From Pseudorasbora parva (taxonomy: Eukaryota > Chordata > Actinopteri > Cypriniformes > Gobionidae), in NCBI RefSeq assembly GCF_024679245.1, contig NC_090173.1, forward strand, positions 13,705,501 to 13,769,500: a stretch of 64,000 nt of DNA, read 5' to 3'. Position numbers and translations under genes: made by a program. Below the pieces are notes generated by a model that saw only the letters and a list, made by a program, of their open reading frames with translations, did no database searches and was not told where the DNA came from. Positions 34,361 to 52,594 of this stretch are shown in pieces; position 1 is the stretch's first letter, and each line of letters begins with the position of its first letter.

Positions 34361-36910
34361 TTTGTAACAGATTGGAGGTAAAGTTTATTTTTAAAAAAAG
34401 TACATCCAAAAAGTACAAATATTCCAAGTGTTCCAAAGCTAAACAATGGATTGTTTGTGAAGAAAATACCCAAAAGTGATCAGCATATATATCTGCCAAA
34501 GATCATGCACACAAATGTAAAAAAATGTCCACCCTATGAAACGTTAAATCAGTTTTCATAGTGAAATTGCATTGTCTCTCTTATGTCTGGTGAACAATTG
34601 CATCATTACTTCAGCTTTGATTGTAACATGTCATTGGCTCTCGTGTGTCTTGTGACCGATCCCGTCAGGCTCAGTTGTGTGTTGTGTGTATCATTTGTGT
34701 GTTTCATTTGAATGAGTTATGACTGAGTAGAGTGTGTGTGTGTGTTCACGGAGCGGCAGGATCATCATTTCAGCGATTAAAACATTAAGATCAACTCTGT
34801 TCTTTACATGAAGGTATCAAATGGCTTCAGAATACTGTTTTGGTTAGGTTGTGCAATGTGCAGTTTTACCTGTTATTGTACTTTTATTTGCCTGTTACAT
34901 GTTTTAAAGAGGTGGGTTAGTTTCTCCAAAATTTAAAAGTAGCCTATAAAATCATGTCTGCTTTTACAAATGCAAAAAATGTAATGCCTCTTGACCTGAT
35001 GCATTAGGCAAACAGCTGAAAACAATGGAGTACCCTGAGTGCCGATATAGTGATAACTAGGGGTACCTTTAGCGTCTTCATTGTGACGCAGAAGGCACTT
35101 GACCATGCTTCAAAATTTGACATCTTGGGAGAATGGGTTGTTAAATCTCTCAAGATCTTAGCAGAGAAGGATTAAACAATTCCACAAACTGAATTAAAAG
35201 CTTCACCTATTGCTATCTAGTTGACTTTATTTATTTTACAATTGTACAACATTTCTTATTAAGATAAACAGGGTTTTAATTGTTGATGTGTGGTTGAAAA
35301 GTCACCATGAGGGTGATTAGTGTTTGCTTAGTTGGGCTCATGACCCTTGACTTTTATTAACTAATTTATCTTTCAGCAATTGCAAGTGTTTTCAATGATC
35401 ATTTGTGTATTGCTCAAGCCATATTTTGATGAAAAAACAGATTGACATGTTTGATTTCATGACTGCTTCTTCTGTAATTTTATGACTAGTTTCAATAGTT
35501 ATGAAGTTGAAGCATTAAGAAACAAAATAGATTATAATTTCAGCCATTGTGAGAAAAAAATAACTTCTTAGACAGCAACATAGTGTCGGCCAAATCCATC
35601 CCACATCTGGTACAATTGTAATCCACATGTGGCAGATGTGGCCCGGATCTTGGCCGACGAAACTTGGTGTCTGGGTTGTAACAATGAAAAGATCTGTGTG
35701 AGATCTTCCAAAAACACTACAACTTCTTGTCTAAAGGTTGTGACACATATAGTACAAACCTCAACAATAGTGACAATAAAAAAAAAAAGTAAAATATAAA
35801 TAGTAAAATAATTTAGCTGCATAATATATTTATGCCACAATGCTTGCTGGGAGCAATGAAGGAGTTGTGTGCTGGCATGAAGTATGTCATCATTGTTAAG
35901 TATCATAATGATTGTGGATGTCTGTGAGTGTCTAAAGAGCACCATAGTTTATAATTTCGTGCTCACAATATAGTTTCATAATTTTGATCTTGGCCTGAAT
36001 GTGGAATGTAAACTTGAAACTGTCAACAATGGCATGTATCCTGCAGGCAGAGCTTGGCCGTGTGTGGATCACAGCAAACAGTCTGCCATATCATATAAAG
36101 CGAACTTTCCTCTTTATGCTTCTTTCTTCTACATACCCCCCCCCCCCCCCCACCCCCCTCGTATGCACACTCACTAATCCCAAACCTCCACCCCCAAGTC
36201 ATTCTTGTTGTTTATTGGCTTTATTATGTTTTGTTGTCTAGACTGCCCAAGTTTGTTTTGTTGCCGTTTGTGGAACTTGTGCTGACTAGAGGAGACTGCA
36301 TTTTTTTATAGAGTGTTCAGGGGACAGGCAACTACCAGATAGTGAGGAGATGTTTGCTGTATGTGAAAAAAAATGTTTTGGCCTAAAAAAATGTGTGACA
36401 TTGCTTATAGCACTTTTAAGTGAATTAAATTAATGTCTGAATTCACTCTCTTCTTTTCATTCACCCTGTCAAATGGACTATATTTGTAAACTACATGAAG
36501 TTATAGGCTGTGATTTGATGTAAGATAATGAATATTGTATTTTGAGTGTCAACCTTGAGCACTGTTAATTCACTGTATTTTCCTGAAGGCTACTTTCTCG
36601 TATTTACCCATCAGTAGGCAGCTATTTCCAAAGTGCTTCCATAAGTGCAATTTACATGCTAACTTTTTTGGGGGGGGTTAAGCATTAATACCAACAGTTG
36701 TTTCTAATGTCTTTAATGTGAAAAAATATTTTTACATATTAAAATTCTTATATATTCTTCTTACATAAGAAGAACAAAGCCACTATGCCATAAAGGAAGA
36801 ATCTTATAAACATTGAACGTGTTTCCAAATGAAACCTAAATGCAACACAAACACACATTAAATGACCATGTTAGTCCAATACAAGTTAATATTTTGCGGT
36901 ATATATAACT
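34361..36910. other. Intergenic DNA between LTR fragment and CYP2K gene
   Basis: No exon was recognised. 35120-35340 is an inverted relative of the block in 780-2000. 36138-36170 is a C-rich run. 36725-36910 is the 3' flank that is also duplicated downstream of the CYP2K pseudogene (57710-57926). Confidence 0.45.
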
Positions 36911-43375
<6,465 letters not shown>

Positions 43376-43508
43376 AGTCAGAGAGATCTTTAAGTTATGT
43401 TGGCTATAGTCTTGCTCTTATGTACTCTGGAGGTAAAGTATAGGAGGGGCCATAAGAGAGGGTAACCTTTACTCGAAATTAAAGGAATCTGAGATCAGAG
43501 TCAAACAA
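43376..43508 (-). promoter_or_regulatory. Promoter-proximal region of the CYP2K gene
   Basis: The 130 bp before the ATG contain no firm TATA box. A tract of CA/TA microsatellite begins directly upstream at 43510. Confidence 0.3.
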
Positions 43509-43509
43509 A

Positions 43510-43647
<138 letters not shown>

Positions 43648-44136
43648 TTTAAAAAAATTGTGGTGGTTTTTGTTGGTTTAACTTAAACAAGTAAGTAACC
43701 TGGTTGCCTTAACATTTTGAGTTTATTGAAATTAAAAATGTGAGTTGATACAATGAAGGAAATTAGTTTAATAAATAGAAACTCCAAATATTTTTGTATC
43801 TGAACCACATAAAAAATGTGATAAATCATGAAAATAGCACAATTTGGCATGTTTTACTGCGTCATCAGAAATAACACACAGATAATTACCCAATATGCTT
43901 ACAAAATCTGTTAATAATATTTTAATAAAGGCTGTCTCAAAAATCTCAAAAAAATGTTCATTGTATTAACTCAAAATTTTAATTTCAATGAACTCAAAAT
44001 TTTAAGGCAACCAGGTAACTTTTTTTCTAAATAATTTTTTACAGTGTATATATATACACACACACATTTATTTGTGTGTACACGCACACAAATAAATGTA
44101 AAAATAAACAAATAAAAAGGTATTCATACTTTTATT

Positions 44137-44267
<131 letters not shown>

Positions 44268-45940
44268 AAATATTTTATTAGATGCCCATAAGTGTCACAC
44301 AGGGAATGAGTGAGTTAGGGATGTGAGGTATCAAAAATCTTATATCATGATTTTAGTCATAACATTACCTTAACTGTATGTATGTAGGGTTAAGCCACCC
44401 ACTATAAAGCCTATAAACAAAGCATCCGGCTGTCTTTGAGTTCACATGAACAACGGTTAAAGTTACTTGTCAGGCTACTGACGAATTCCATAATTCCTCC
44501 ATTCAACTAGGCTTAGGACATCGATAGTCAAGCAGACCTATATCAACCCAACCACGAAACATAATTAGGAATAACATGCCTTAACTTAACACTAATCGAC
44601 AACAATGACCTGGGGTCAGCTTCCTTTGCTGTTCATCCAGAATTCCAAGATCAAGAAGTGAATATTCGTTTATATTTTTTCTACAAATCTTTGCGTTGAT
44701 CATAGACTGTAAAACGTTGACATGTACTAAACGAGTGGAATTTGCACAGCAGCGCCACCACACCTTGATTGTCATGACTAGAATAGCATATAGTTATCTT
44801 TATTGAAGTGAATTAGATTAAAATGGCCGTCATCTATGAATTAATTATATTTTTGAGTGTTCATCACCATGGTAACTTACACTACATGGCTAACCTGCTC
44901 TGGAGCAGGTCTTATTCTGGATTAGAGAACGCAAACACTTTCAGGTGCACGCGCTTCAGAGTTAATCGCTAACTCTGGATTAAACTCTGGATCTAAATCA
45001 GGTTGGATTTATCAACTCTAAACCTTTGAAAACTTTGAAACTCAGAGTTTGTTCAGCTAGCTTCATACAACAGGCCTCTGGCCAGTAGCATATTATTTAA
45101 CAGAATTAATAACAAAACACACTTCAGTGATTACGCTTAAATTTCATCAGTCACTTTATGTTGATAATCGTCATTAACCGCCATCACCTAAACCTGCTAT
45201 TCTGTTTCTGATTATTCTGCCACAGTACAAGAAGCTTTAGAAAACACAGTTAAAGCAGCCAGAGGAAAAAAAAAAAACATCATAAAATATTTTCACTAAA
45301 CACTGATCCCCATGATGGTGACTTCAAATGTTTGTTCTCCAGCACTGCTTCTGTGTTATTTGAACAATCAGTAGTGTGGAAACATACGAACACTGAGCAG
45401 TGTTAATGATTTAACTGTTACCCCTTTTTCACCAGAATGATCCGGGTGCTAGTTCAGAGCTTGTGCTAGTATCAGTTCGGAGTTGGTTTTGACTGATGAG
45501 CCTTCTAAGAACCGGTTTGCCTTTCCACATGAGCCACCACAGAGCCAGGTCTTACATCACTTTATATGTCTCATCTTTCTCAGCAACGCTAGTGATGCAG
45601 CAGCAACACAAACACTGAAAAACAGGCTTGCTCGAGATTCATCAGCGCTGCACAGACCGATCCATGTATGATATCAAAATATCGCATAAGCGATTCAAAA
45701 GCACACGGAGTTGTATGTCTCGCTGTATTTGGATGTCATATGGTGATCGCTCTGCACAGCACCGATGCATCTCAAACAAGCCTTACATCAACGATGGCGA
45801 AAGTTGAGTTACCATTGATGCTCATGGGTTTATGATCCGTGATTTGTGTAGATGGAGATTAGAAATTAGGCAGCTATTAGCTCAATTAGCTGCTATTTAA
45901 AAAATGGTGGTCACAAAAAACAAAAAAAATTCTTCCAACA
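44268..45940. other. Intergenic DNA, repeat-like
   Basis: No exon was recognised. 44870-45070 has internally repeated ctctggatt / ctctggagcagg motifs typical of a non-coding repeat. 45290-45330 shares a cactgatccccatgatggtg motif with 1838. Confidence 0.35.
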
Positions 45941-46330
45941 TTGTGATAACATCCGATATGAATGACAATATGGGGTGATTTCATTTTCATTGGTGTTTTC
46001 ATTTAAAAACAAAATGTAATGGTAATAATGGTACTTTAAATGCTTTTGTGTATTTTTCGTGCTGAGACAAGTGAGGTGTTGACCTAAATATAATAACCTT
46101 CAGCACTGACATGCGACAGCAGGTTTAGATTTAATGGATTTTAAGTTAATATTTACATAATTGAGCACTATTTTGGTTTTGTGTTTTAAAGTCTCCTGTT
46201 ACTGTTCTACAGAGCAGTGATGAATTAAATGTGCCAAGGGTCACTTCATGCAGCGTAAGTTTCTGGTATGTGCACACTTGAAATTGCAGAAAAAGTGCCT
46301 ATGTAACATTACCTTAGAAATTGATAACAC
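45941..46330. repeat. Duplicated block shared with 62395-63010
   Basis: Both blocks share tatgaatgacaatatg, gaggtgttgacctaaatata and aaagtctcctgttac in the same order and orientation. The second copy has about 330 bp of additional DNA inside. It lies upstream of the CYP2K gene. Confidence 0.7.
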
Positions 46331-46345
46331 CTGTTATGTTAGGAA

Positions 46346-46435
46346 AACAATGTTTCTCAATATCAGAATTCAGGTAATTTTCCACTTTGAGTTGTCACAT
46401 GATACTTGGTATTTGTCTTAGCGGAGGTCAGACTG
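46346..46435. repeat. Inverted partner of 51113-51212
   Basis: About 90 bp reads as the complement of 51113-51212 with around 85 to 90 percent agreement by eye, sharing gagttgtcacatgatac. The origin is not known. Confidence 0.7.
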
Positions 46436-46451
46436 CTCCACTCTGCTAGAG

Positions 46452-46530
46452 CAAAAGGCAAGTTTATTTATATAGCACATTCCATACACAATAGTTATTC
46501 AAAGTGCTTTACATAGGTAGGGTATTAAAG
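46452..46530 (-). mobile_element. L2/SINE-type 3' tail
   Basis: It reads ggcaagtttatttatatagc, then acattccatacacaata and caaagtgctttacata, the same tail as 18697-18770. A similar tail starts at 47330. Confidence 0.65.
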
Positions 46531-47327
46531 TGATTCTAGAATATTTACAATATATGCATACGAAATAACATCTATAAGAAATACAAATAACAGTCATATA
46601 TATAACTAAAGACTAAAATACTATTCCTGACTAAATTTGGGGCTCTATCCTCTGTCTGAGTTTTTCGGTTTGTGAGACACACTAGTAACCTCCCAGGTTC
46701 CTTGTGAACTCCTGCCCTTAAATAGGGAGGAGTTTCTCCAACCAGTTCTGCCTCTGATGGCTACCAGTGTCCCTCAGACCCTTCAGTGGACTGCAGTTCT
46801 CAACTACCGTCTTCCTCTAAAGGCTTTTGGCACTACAGCCTCGCGTCTGAGTATGTACATCCAAACTGTTCTGACCAGACAACCTTGACCAAAAATAAAT
46901 AAAATTTTAACCAAAATAAAATAAAGGATAATTAATTAAAATATTAAAAATATGACATAAAGATAAGCAAATGCATAAGCAGATGGGCTGTCAATTTTGT
47001 TTTTGTTTTTAATAATTAATTTAATGTGTGTCTGAACATGTCTAAATGGAATTACCGTCTATTTCAGAACGTTACAATTATATTTTCAGAATTATGTGGT
47101 TATTTGTTGTGAGACTGAGCTGTATTTTCCATATATCATCATCTAAACGCATTACAGTTCCGCAGACCAGCACTAGTAGTAGAGCTAGCCTTCTGTTGAA
47201 GCTGCTATTTTCCATTGGATCATAATTTTGACAGGCGTGGGTCATCAACCAATCAAAATTTGATGTGTAGTAACCGAACGCCCCTGAGGCCCAGTGATAT
47301 GTCGGCACTACTCCCTGCTGATGTCAT
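46531..47327. other. Unassigned DNA
   Basis: No gene was recognised. It may be the body of the element whose tail lies at 46452. Confidence 0.3.
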
Positions 47328-47329
47328 CA

Positions 47330-47410
47330 AGGCAAGGCAAGTTTATTTATTTAGTACATTTCATACACAATGGCAATTCAAATTGCTTTACATAGAAATG
47401 ATTTAGAATA
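47330..47410 (-). mobile_element. L2/SINE-type 3' tail
   Basis: Three GGCAA units then gtttatttatttagtacatt and caattcaaattgctttacat. Diverged member of the same tail family. Confidence 0.65.
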
Positions 47411-47789
47411 GAGATAACAAATGCATAAGAAAAAGAATACAATGTGTAAAAATAAAAATGGAAAAAAAGGAAGGATCTACACCTAAGCTGGATGGACTGG
47501 CCAAGGTCGGAAAAGGATTTGTGTAGCATTTCACTGAGGGCGAATATGACCACTATGACTGGATTACAGCTAGGCACTCATGGAAGAGGTCTAACTGGAA
47601 GCCATGTTAATCTTGGACTAAATCAGGCACCGTAGGAGTTAAAACGAAATGGGAATTGAGAGGAACAGAAACTAATATTCACTGGATGGTCATATACCTT
47701 TACACCGCTAGATGGGGGAAAATATCACACAGTGTAGCTTTAATAGCTTCAACAAGGCAGCTATCAAACACCAGGCATGCGAGCGTCAC

Positions 47790-49324
47790 CTCACTGTGGT
47801 GGTACATTTGAAAACGTTTGGTGAATCCAGGGTGGATTTTTAAGATGGACGACCAACGTAGACGAGATAGAAGCCTGCATAATGAGAGACTGAAGGAAAA
47901 TCGGGACATACCGAAGCACCTCATTGATTGTGTCATCTTTTGGGGATAGCAAGAATTGTCTTTTAGGGAACATGACAAGGGGAAGCAGTTCCTGATTCGA
48001 GGTACCGTATTTCCCGGAAAATATAAGTCGGATCAGTCAAAAAATGCATCATGAAGAGGAAAAAAACATATATAAGTCGCATTATACTGTAATGCGAGCA
48101 TCACACCGCACTCACAGGCGTTGGCAAGGCAGAATCAGTGCGGAGACCGGGAGCCACGTGCCAGTGAGTGAGAAACTTGTGAGGGGCTGGCGGAAAGCAG
48201 AGATTACTTTAACTATAAGAAGAAAACAAAGACAGCTAATCGCGGACTGAAAGCAAGATGGCCAGAGCTGGAGGAACGAGTCCACAGATGGGTGCTTGAA
48301 CGCTCTGCCCGGAGAACCTAAGCTGCGCGAGACAATCGCTGCCAGTGTGAATCGTTTTCAGTTGCATATTTTGATACCTGCAGTTCGTAATTTGCAGAAT
48401 ATAATTTTCTTTATTGGGGGCATATTGTTTGTGTTCAGTCTTTCTCAGTTGTTGTCTTTAAATTAATATTTCAGCTAACAGTTTTTTCTGTTTGCAGTTA
48501 ACTTTTTTCACGGGTAGGCTACATGAGCAGCGTAGAGCACCCTCTCACAGCTGTAGACGTAGCTAAATATTTATTCTTGTCAGTCAGTATGAATTAAGTT
48601 TGATTTATAAGTCACACCTGACTATAAGTCGCAGGACCAGCCAAACTATGAAAGAAGTGTGACTTATAGTCCGGAAAATACTGTAATTACTTGAAGTTAC
48701 TATCTCTGCAATCAGAATACAATGCCGACTTGCGACACATCGAGCCACAGCCACCATTTTTATTCGAATGTCTGGGAAAATTCAAAACGATCTCATAAAT
48801 GCTGTTGCTGAGGTGCTACATAATGCCATCTAAGAAGAGATCAACAACACCAAGTTTGTCACAGTTATGGTAGATCTGCAAAATAAGAGCTTGAACGTGG
48901 AGTTCAGTCTGGCCAGAATTGCAGATTTTTGCCAGATTCTTGAAAGCAAGCATGGAAAATTTGATGTCATCTATGAGAGGACAGCGGAAGCAGCGGGACA
49001 GCCGAGCATAGCCAGAGGCCAAACAGACGCGTGTGCACTACAGACAGCTGTATACAGCGCTAATCGACAGCATCATCACACAAATCAGGAATCGATTTGA
49101 GGATCGCGTCTACTGTGTGTTGCATTGCTGGACGCACAGCTGTTTGCAAAGTTCAAGCAGAACTTCATTTCCTGAAGCAGAGCTCAGGAGCCTAGATGAG
49201 AGCTACGGTGCACAGTTTGACCTTGGCAGACTTAAAGCTGAGCTCAAAGTGATAAACTTTCAGGGAAAGAGTCCAAGTGACCTACCAACGTTTTTGAGGA
49301 GCATGGGGTTGAGGAGCAGTTAGC
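47790..49324 (+). mobile_element. Degraded hAT transposase (ZMYM/TTF-type), interrupted
   Basis: Plus-strand frames match a domesticable hAT transposase of the ZMYM/TTF group. HNERLKENRDIPKHLIDCVI lies at about 47875-47940. After an insertion, MSGKIQNDLINAVAEVLHNAI and KFVTVMVD lie at about 48768-48875. YRQLYTALIDSIITQIRNRF and LGRLKAELKVINF lie at 49033-49260. Internal stops and shifts are present. The insertion 48003-48686 is a pogo-like element. Confidence 0.6.
48003..48686 (+). mobile_element. pogo-like DNA transposon relic
   Basis: Terminal inverted repeats CCGTATTTCCCGGA...ATAAGTC and the inverse GACTTATAGTCCGGAAAATA plus CTG are each flanked by TA, the target of this superfamily. Inside, two frames together read like the N-terminal DNA-binding part of a pogo/CENPB-type transposase: a VSEKLVRGWRKAE helix region, then after a frameshift NRGLKARWPELEERVHRWVL. 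No DDE catalytic part remains. It sits inside the hAT relic. Confidence 0.72.
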
Positions 49325-49433
49325 ATGTGACAGATTTATGCCCTCTCAAGCTTGATTGTGACAATCCCAGTGTCCATGAGCCCTGTGTTGATGTTCCTAG
49401 TTAATTTGTTATAATGTAAAGTGGTTTGCGTGT

Positions 49434-49740
49434 GTGTGGTGCTCCCTTTCAGTCGGTCACGTTCGATGTACATCAGACTTAGACCGAAAAATTGGGGATA
49501 ACTTCTGGGAGCCCCTATCAGCTTCGAGATATAGAAAACGGGCCAATGAACATTGGCGTGCGTGCTTTGCATATTGCAGCCCGCCCCGCTGCGCGGGTAT
49601 AAAGCGGAAGCGATCACCACGCACTGTTGTCATTCACTTCGGAGCCGAAAGGCGTTGATGAAGCATCTGACTGCCTTCCCAGCCCGTTGAGAGGGGGTCC
49701 GGGGACTCCCGCAGGGCGTTTCACGTTTCAAAATCACGTT
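49434..49740 (+). other. GC-richer block with TATA-like site
   Basis: Starts near tcagtcggtcacgttcgatg and contains gcgcgggtataaagcgg at about 49588-49605, then a GC-rich leader. It looks like the promoter end of a retroelement, but no partner end or coding sequence was found. Confidence 0.35.
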
Positions 49741-50134
49741 TTTGTGAAAGACTGTATCCAGATCAGATTCTGAACGATGATCAAACACAGATGGAGGAGA
49801 TCGAGACCATCAACACCCCTAATGCTTACAGTCCTGTAGCTCATCCTGGGTCCACATTTCATTCAGTAACATTAGATAGTTTTTATTTATATGATGTTTA
49901 ATGTGGATGATCATGTTGCTTTACATATGCATATGATTACATGCAATCAATTGTTTTACTGAGTCTTCATTGCATGTGTTTTGATCAGGAGGTTCAGTAC
50001 TCATCCATAAGATGTGTAAAAGCGCCCCCTAGCATCTGACAGGGAAAACACGGAAAATTCCTTTTTTGGCCAGGAAGCGTTTTCTCACAAATAACGGAAA
50101 ATTCTGTGTTTGGCAGGGAAAGAGTTATTACTAT

Positions 50135-50484
50135 TGTGGCAAGCAGCGAGGTGAGGGACTGGGTGAATGGACCAGTGATGAGTGCTAATGAGCGCCAGCT
50201 GCGCGCCACATCGGTCTCATAATTATGCTCGGGAGCATAAAAGAAGGAGTGATGACAGTAGAAGAAGAGAGAGGACCAGGCCTGGATTTATGTTATGTTT
50301 TTTATGTTTTGTTGGGCGTGTTGTCAATTGTCCGTGAGGGTCTGCTCGCATTTTGTTGAGTGTGTGTGCAGGCAGTCGTCCGTGAGAGGCTGCCCGCATT
50401 ACTTTCATTTTGTTTATTATTTATTAAGTCTTTGAATGTTCGCCGGTTCCTGTCTCCTTCCTTCCCATCTATGGACCCCCTGTT
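50135..50484 (+). mobile_element. Possible solo LTR
   Basis: Begins TGTGGCAAGCAGCGAGG and ends CCCCCTGTTACA, with a TATA-like gcataaaag at about 50235 and a tttattaag poly(A)-like site near 50420. It is followed by an (ATT)n run. A convincing target duplication was not found. Confidence 0.45.
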
Positions 50485-50516
50485 ACAATTATTATAATTA
50501 TTATTATTATTATTAT
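50485..50516. repeat. (ATT)n microsatellite
   Basis: Short AAT/ATT run of about ten units. Confidence 0.9.
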
Positions 50517-52594
50517 GAAGCTTGGTATGAGTCATACAAGCGTCAACGTAGTAGTGCATACAGTGCAAGATTGTATTTTGTATGTATCAGTGTATCTGGT
50601 GTTGTTATGGTAGTGTTGTGGGATTGTTAGTTAAGGCCCTGACTGAAACCCCACTGTATGCTACTGTGCATAGGAAATATAAATATCATGTATCAGCAAT
50701 AAAAATCACTAAATATACGGCTTCCCTGTCTGAATAGAAGCGTCAGCAATTTATAGTTTCATGAGACCAAAGTTCCCCCATAGATACACAAGACAAATTA
50801 TCTATGTTTACCCACTACAGACACATCAGAACCAATAGAAAATGTCATAAGGACTAGCCGAGGTAAGGCTGTTCCATGAAGGGTTAATGAGCACTGAGTA
50901 CCCGGGATCTCACAACTATATTTAAAACCACATTTTGTGATACAATAACTGCTTTCTGGTCGGTGTGAGATACATTCTGGGATATCTGGCAAGACGAATG
51001 TGGATTTATCTGTGATGTATGTGAACTTTGAATCGTAACAGTACTTAGGCAGTGACTAATGTTTCACAAGTTCACAAGAACACATATTAAAAGAACACAT
51101 ATTGAGAAACAACAGGCCTGACCTCCACTAAGAAAAATAACAGGTATCATGTGACAACTCAAAGCGAAAAGTTACCTGAATTTTGATACTGAGAAACATT
51201 ATTTTGATTAGATTATAGCCAATGAATTAAAAATTCCCAGGCAAATCATTTAGGCTGATGGCAAAGTGAAGTTTCATATCATTATACTGTATATTTATTC
51301 CACTTTACTGTTGTACTAGAAGGCTGACTTTGTATGTTTAACAGAATTGTTTGGATGTCTTTGGCTTGCTTTCACAGACAGGGCTTAGTTTAAGCCAGAC
51401 TATTGACAGAAATGAGAGGAGGAGATGTGAGGAAGGATTTTTCAGCCAGGACTTTTTACTGCGCCGAGTTGAAGTACTCTCAGAAGTGCTATTCCGCCAT
51501 ACAGTATAGTTCTCCTTTTTATTCCGCTTAGAAAAGTGCCATGTTTTATTTTGTCACCATACTTGATCGTTCAACTATTCATGTAACTGTATTTAAATAG
51601 GGAAAACGTGGAGGTGTTTAGTCGCTTTTAACTTGATCTCTGTTTGGTACCAATGAACTGGGCTTAGTCGGCTAAGCTAAATGCTATCAGAATGTCACCG
51701 CGCATGATAGAGATTAAGTGCACGCACTGAGATGAGAGAGGTATGTGTCAACTCGTTTTAGTTAAGGGAATAACATGGTTTAATATGAAAAAGCGGTGAC
51801 GTATCCCTTTAAGGGTAACAGAGAAGCCTCACAACACCTGGGTTGCTGTCAAAAGTGATGGAAATATCCTGGCAACCCATTGTGAGTGCATGGCAGGGTA
51901 AGACCGAACAAAATAAATGTAACCCTCCTTGTAAAACTTCCATTAATCTACTTGGTCAGTAAACTGTGATAAAGGTGTTTTTTTTTTTTTTTTTCTGACT
52001 TGGGGAACATCGTTCACACATTGGGGCAGTACTGTTTAAGCTGGGAGCCTGTGTCTGCCTGGGTTACAACAAAGTCACATGCACCAGCGTCGCCAGTGCC
52101 TGGAATGGTGTTTCAACCCCCCAAAAATGTACCCAGCAATGATTAAATTCATTGAGTTCTATAGTAAGCACACCAAAAAAAAAAAATAAGTGTCAGGAAC
52201 CAGAGACTCATTCCAAAAGCTTAAGCCTCACAGCAAATTCAGCTACAACAAATGATCTCTAACACTAAGGAGCTTCCTATTGGGTTAAGCACTTTTAAGA
52301 GCATGCTAATGTTTTCACCCCCAAACGCCGATACAGCAACTTAGAAGACTTTACAGAAGAGCAGTGCTCCCAAGTGGAAAATAAAACAAAATGCCAAGCT
52401 TCCTGCAAGGTTTGGCATCAACAACAGGTAGAGCGGTTCACAGGCTCTACTTTACACAGAGTCATCCACACATTCCTGGAAACATCATCACAAACATTAA
52501 TTAATGGGATCTGGAGTCACTCCTTGGTCCCACTGAGAGTGCTGTCTTTGCAGCGGGGCACGGACCACAAGGTGTAATCAACAGACACCTATAA
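50517..52594. other. Intergenic DNA before the second DIRS relic
   Basis: No exon was recognised. 51113-51212 is the inverted partner of 46346-46435. 52020-52580 has mixed composition with short open frames that match nothing known to me. Confidence 0.35.
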
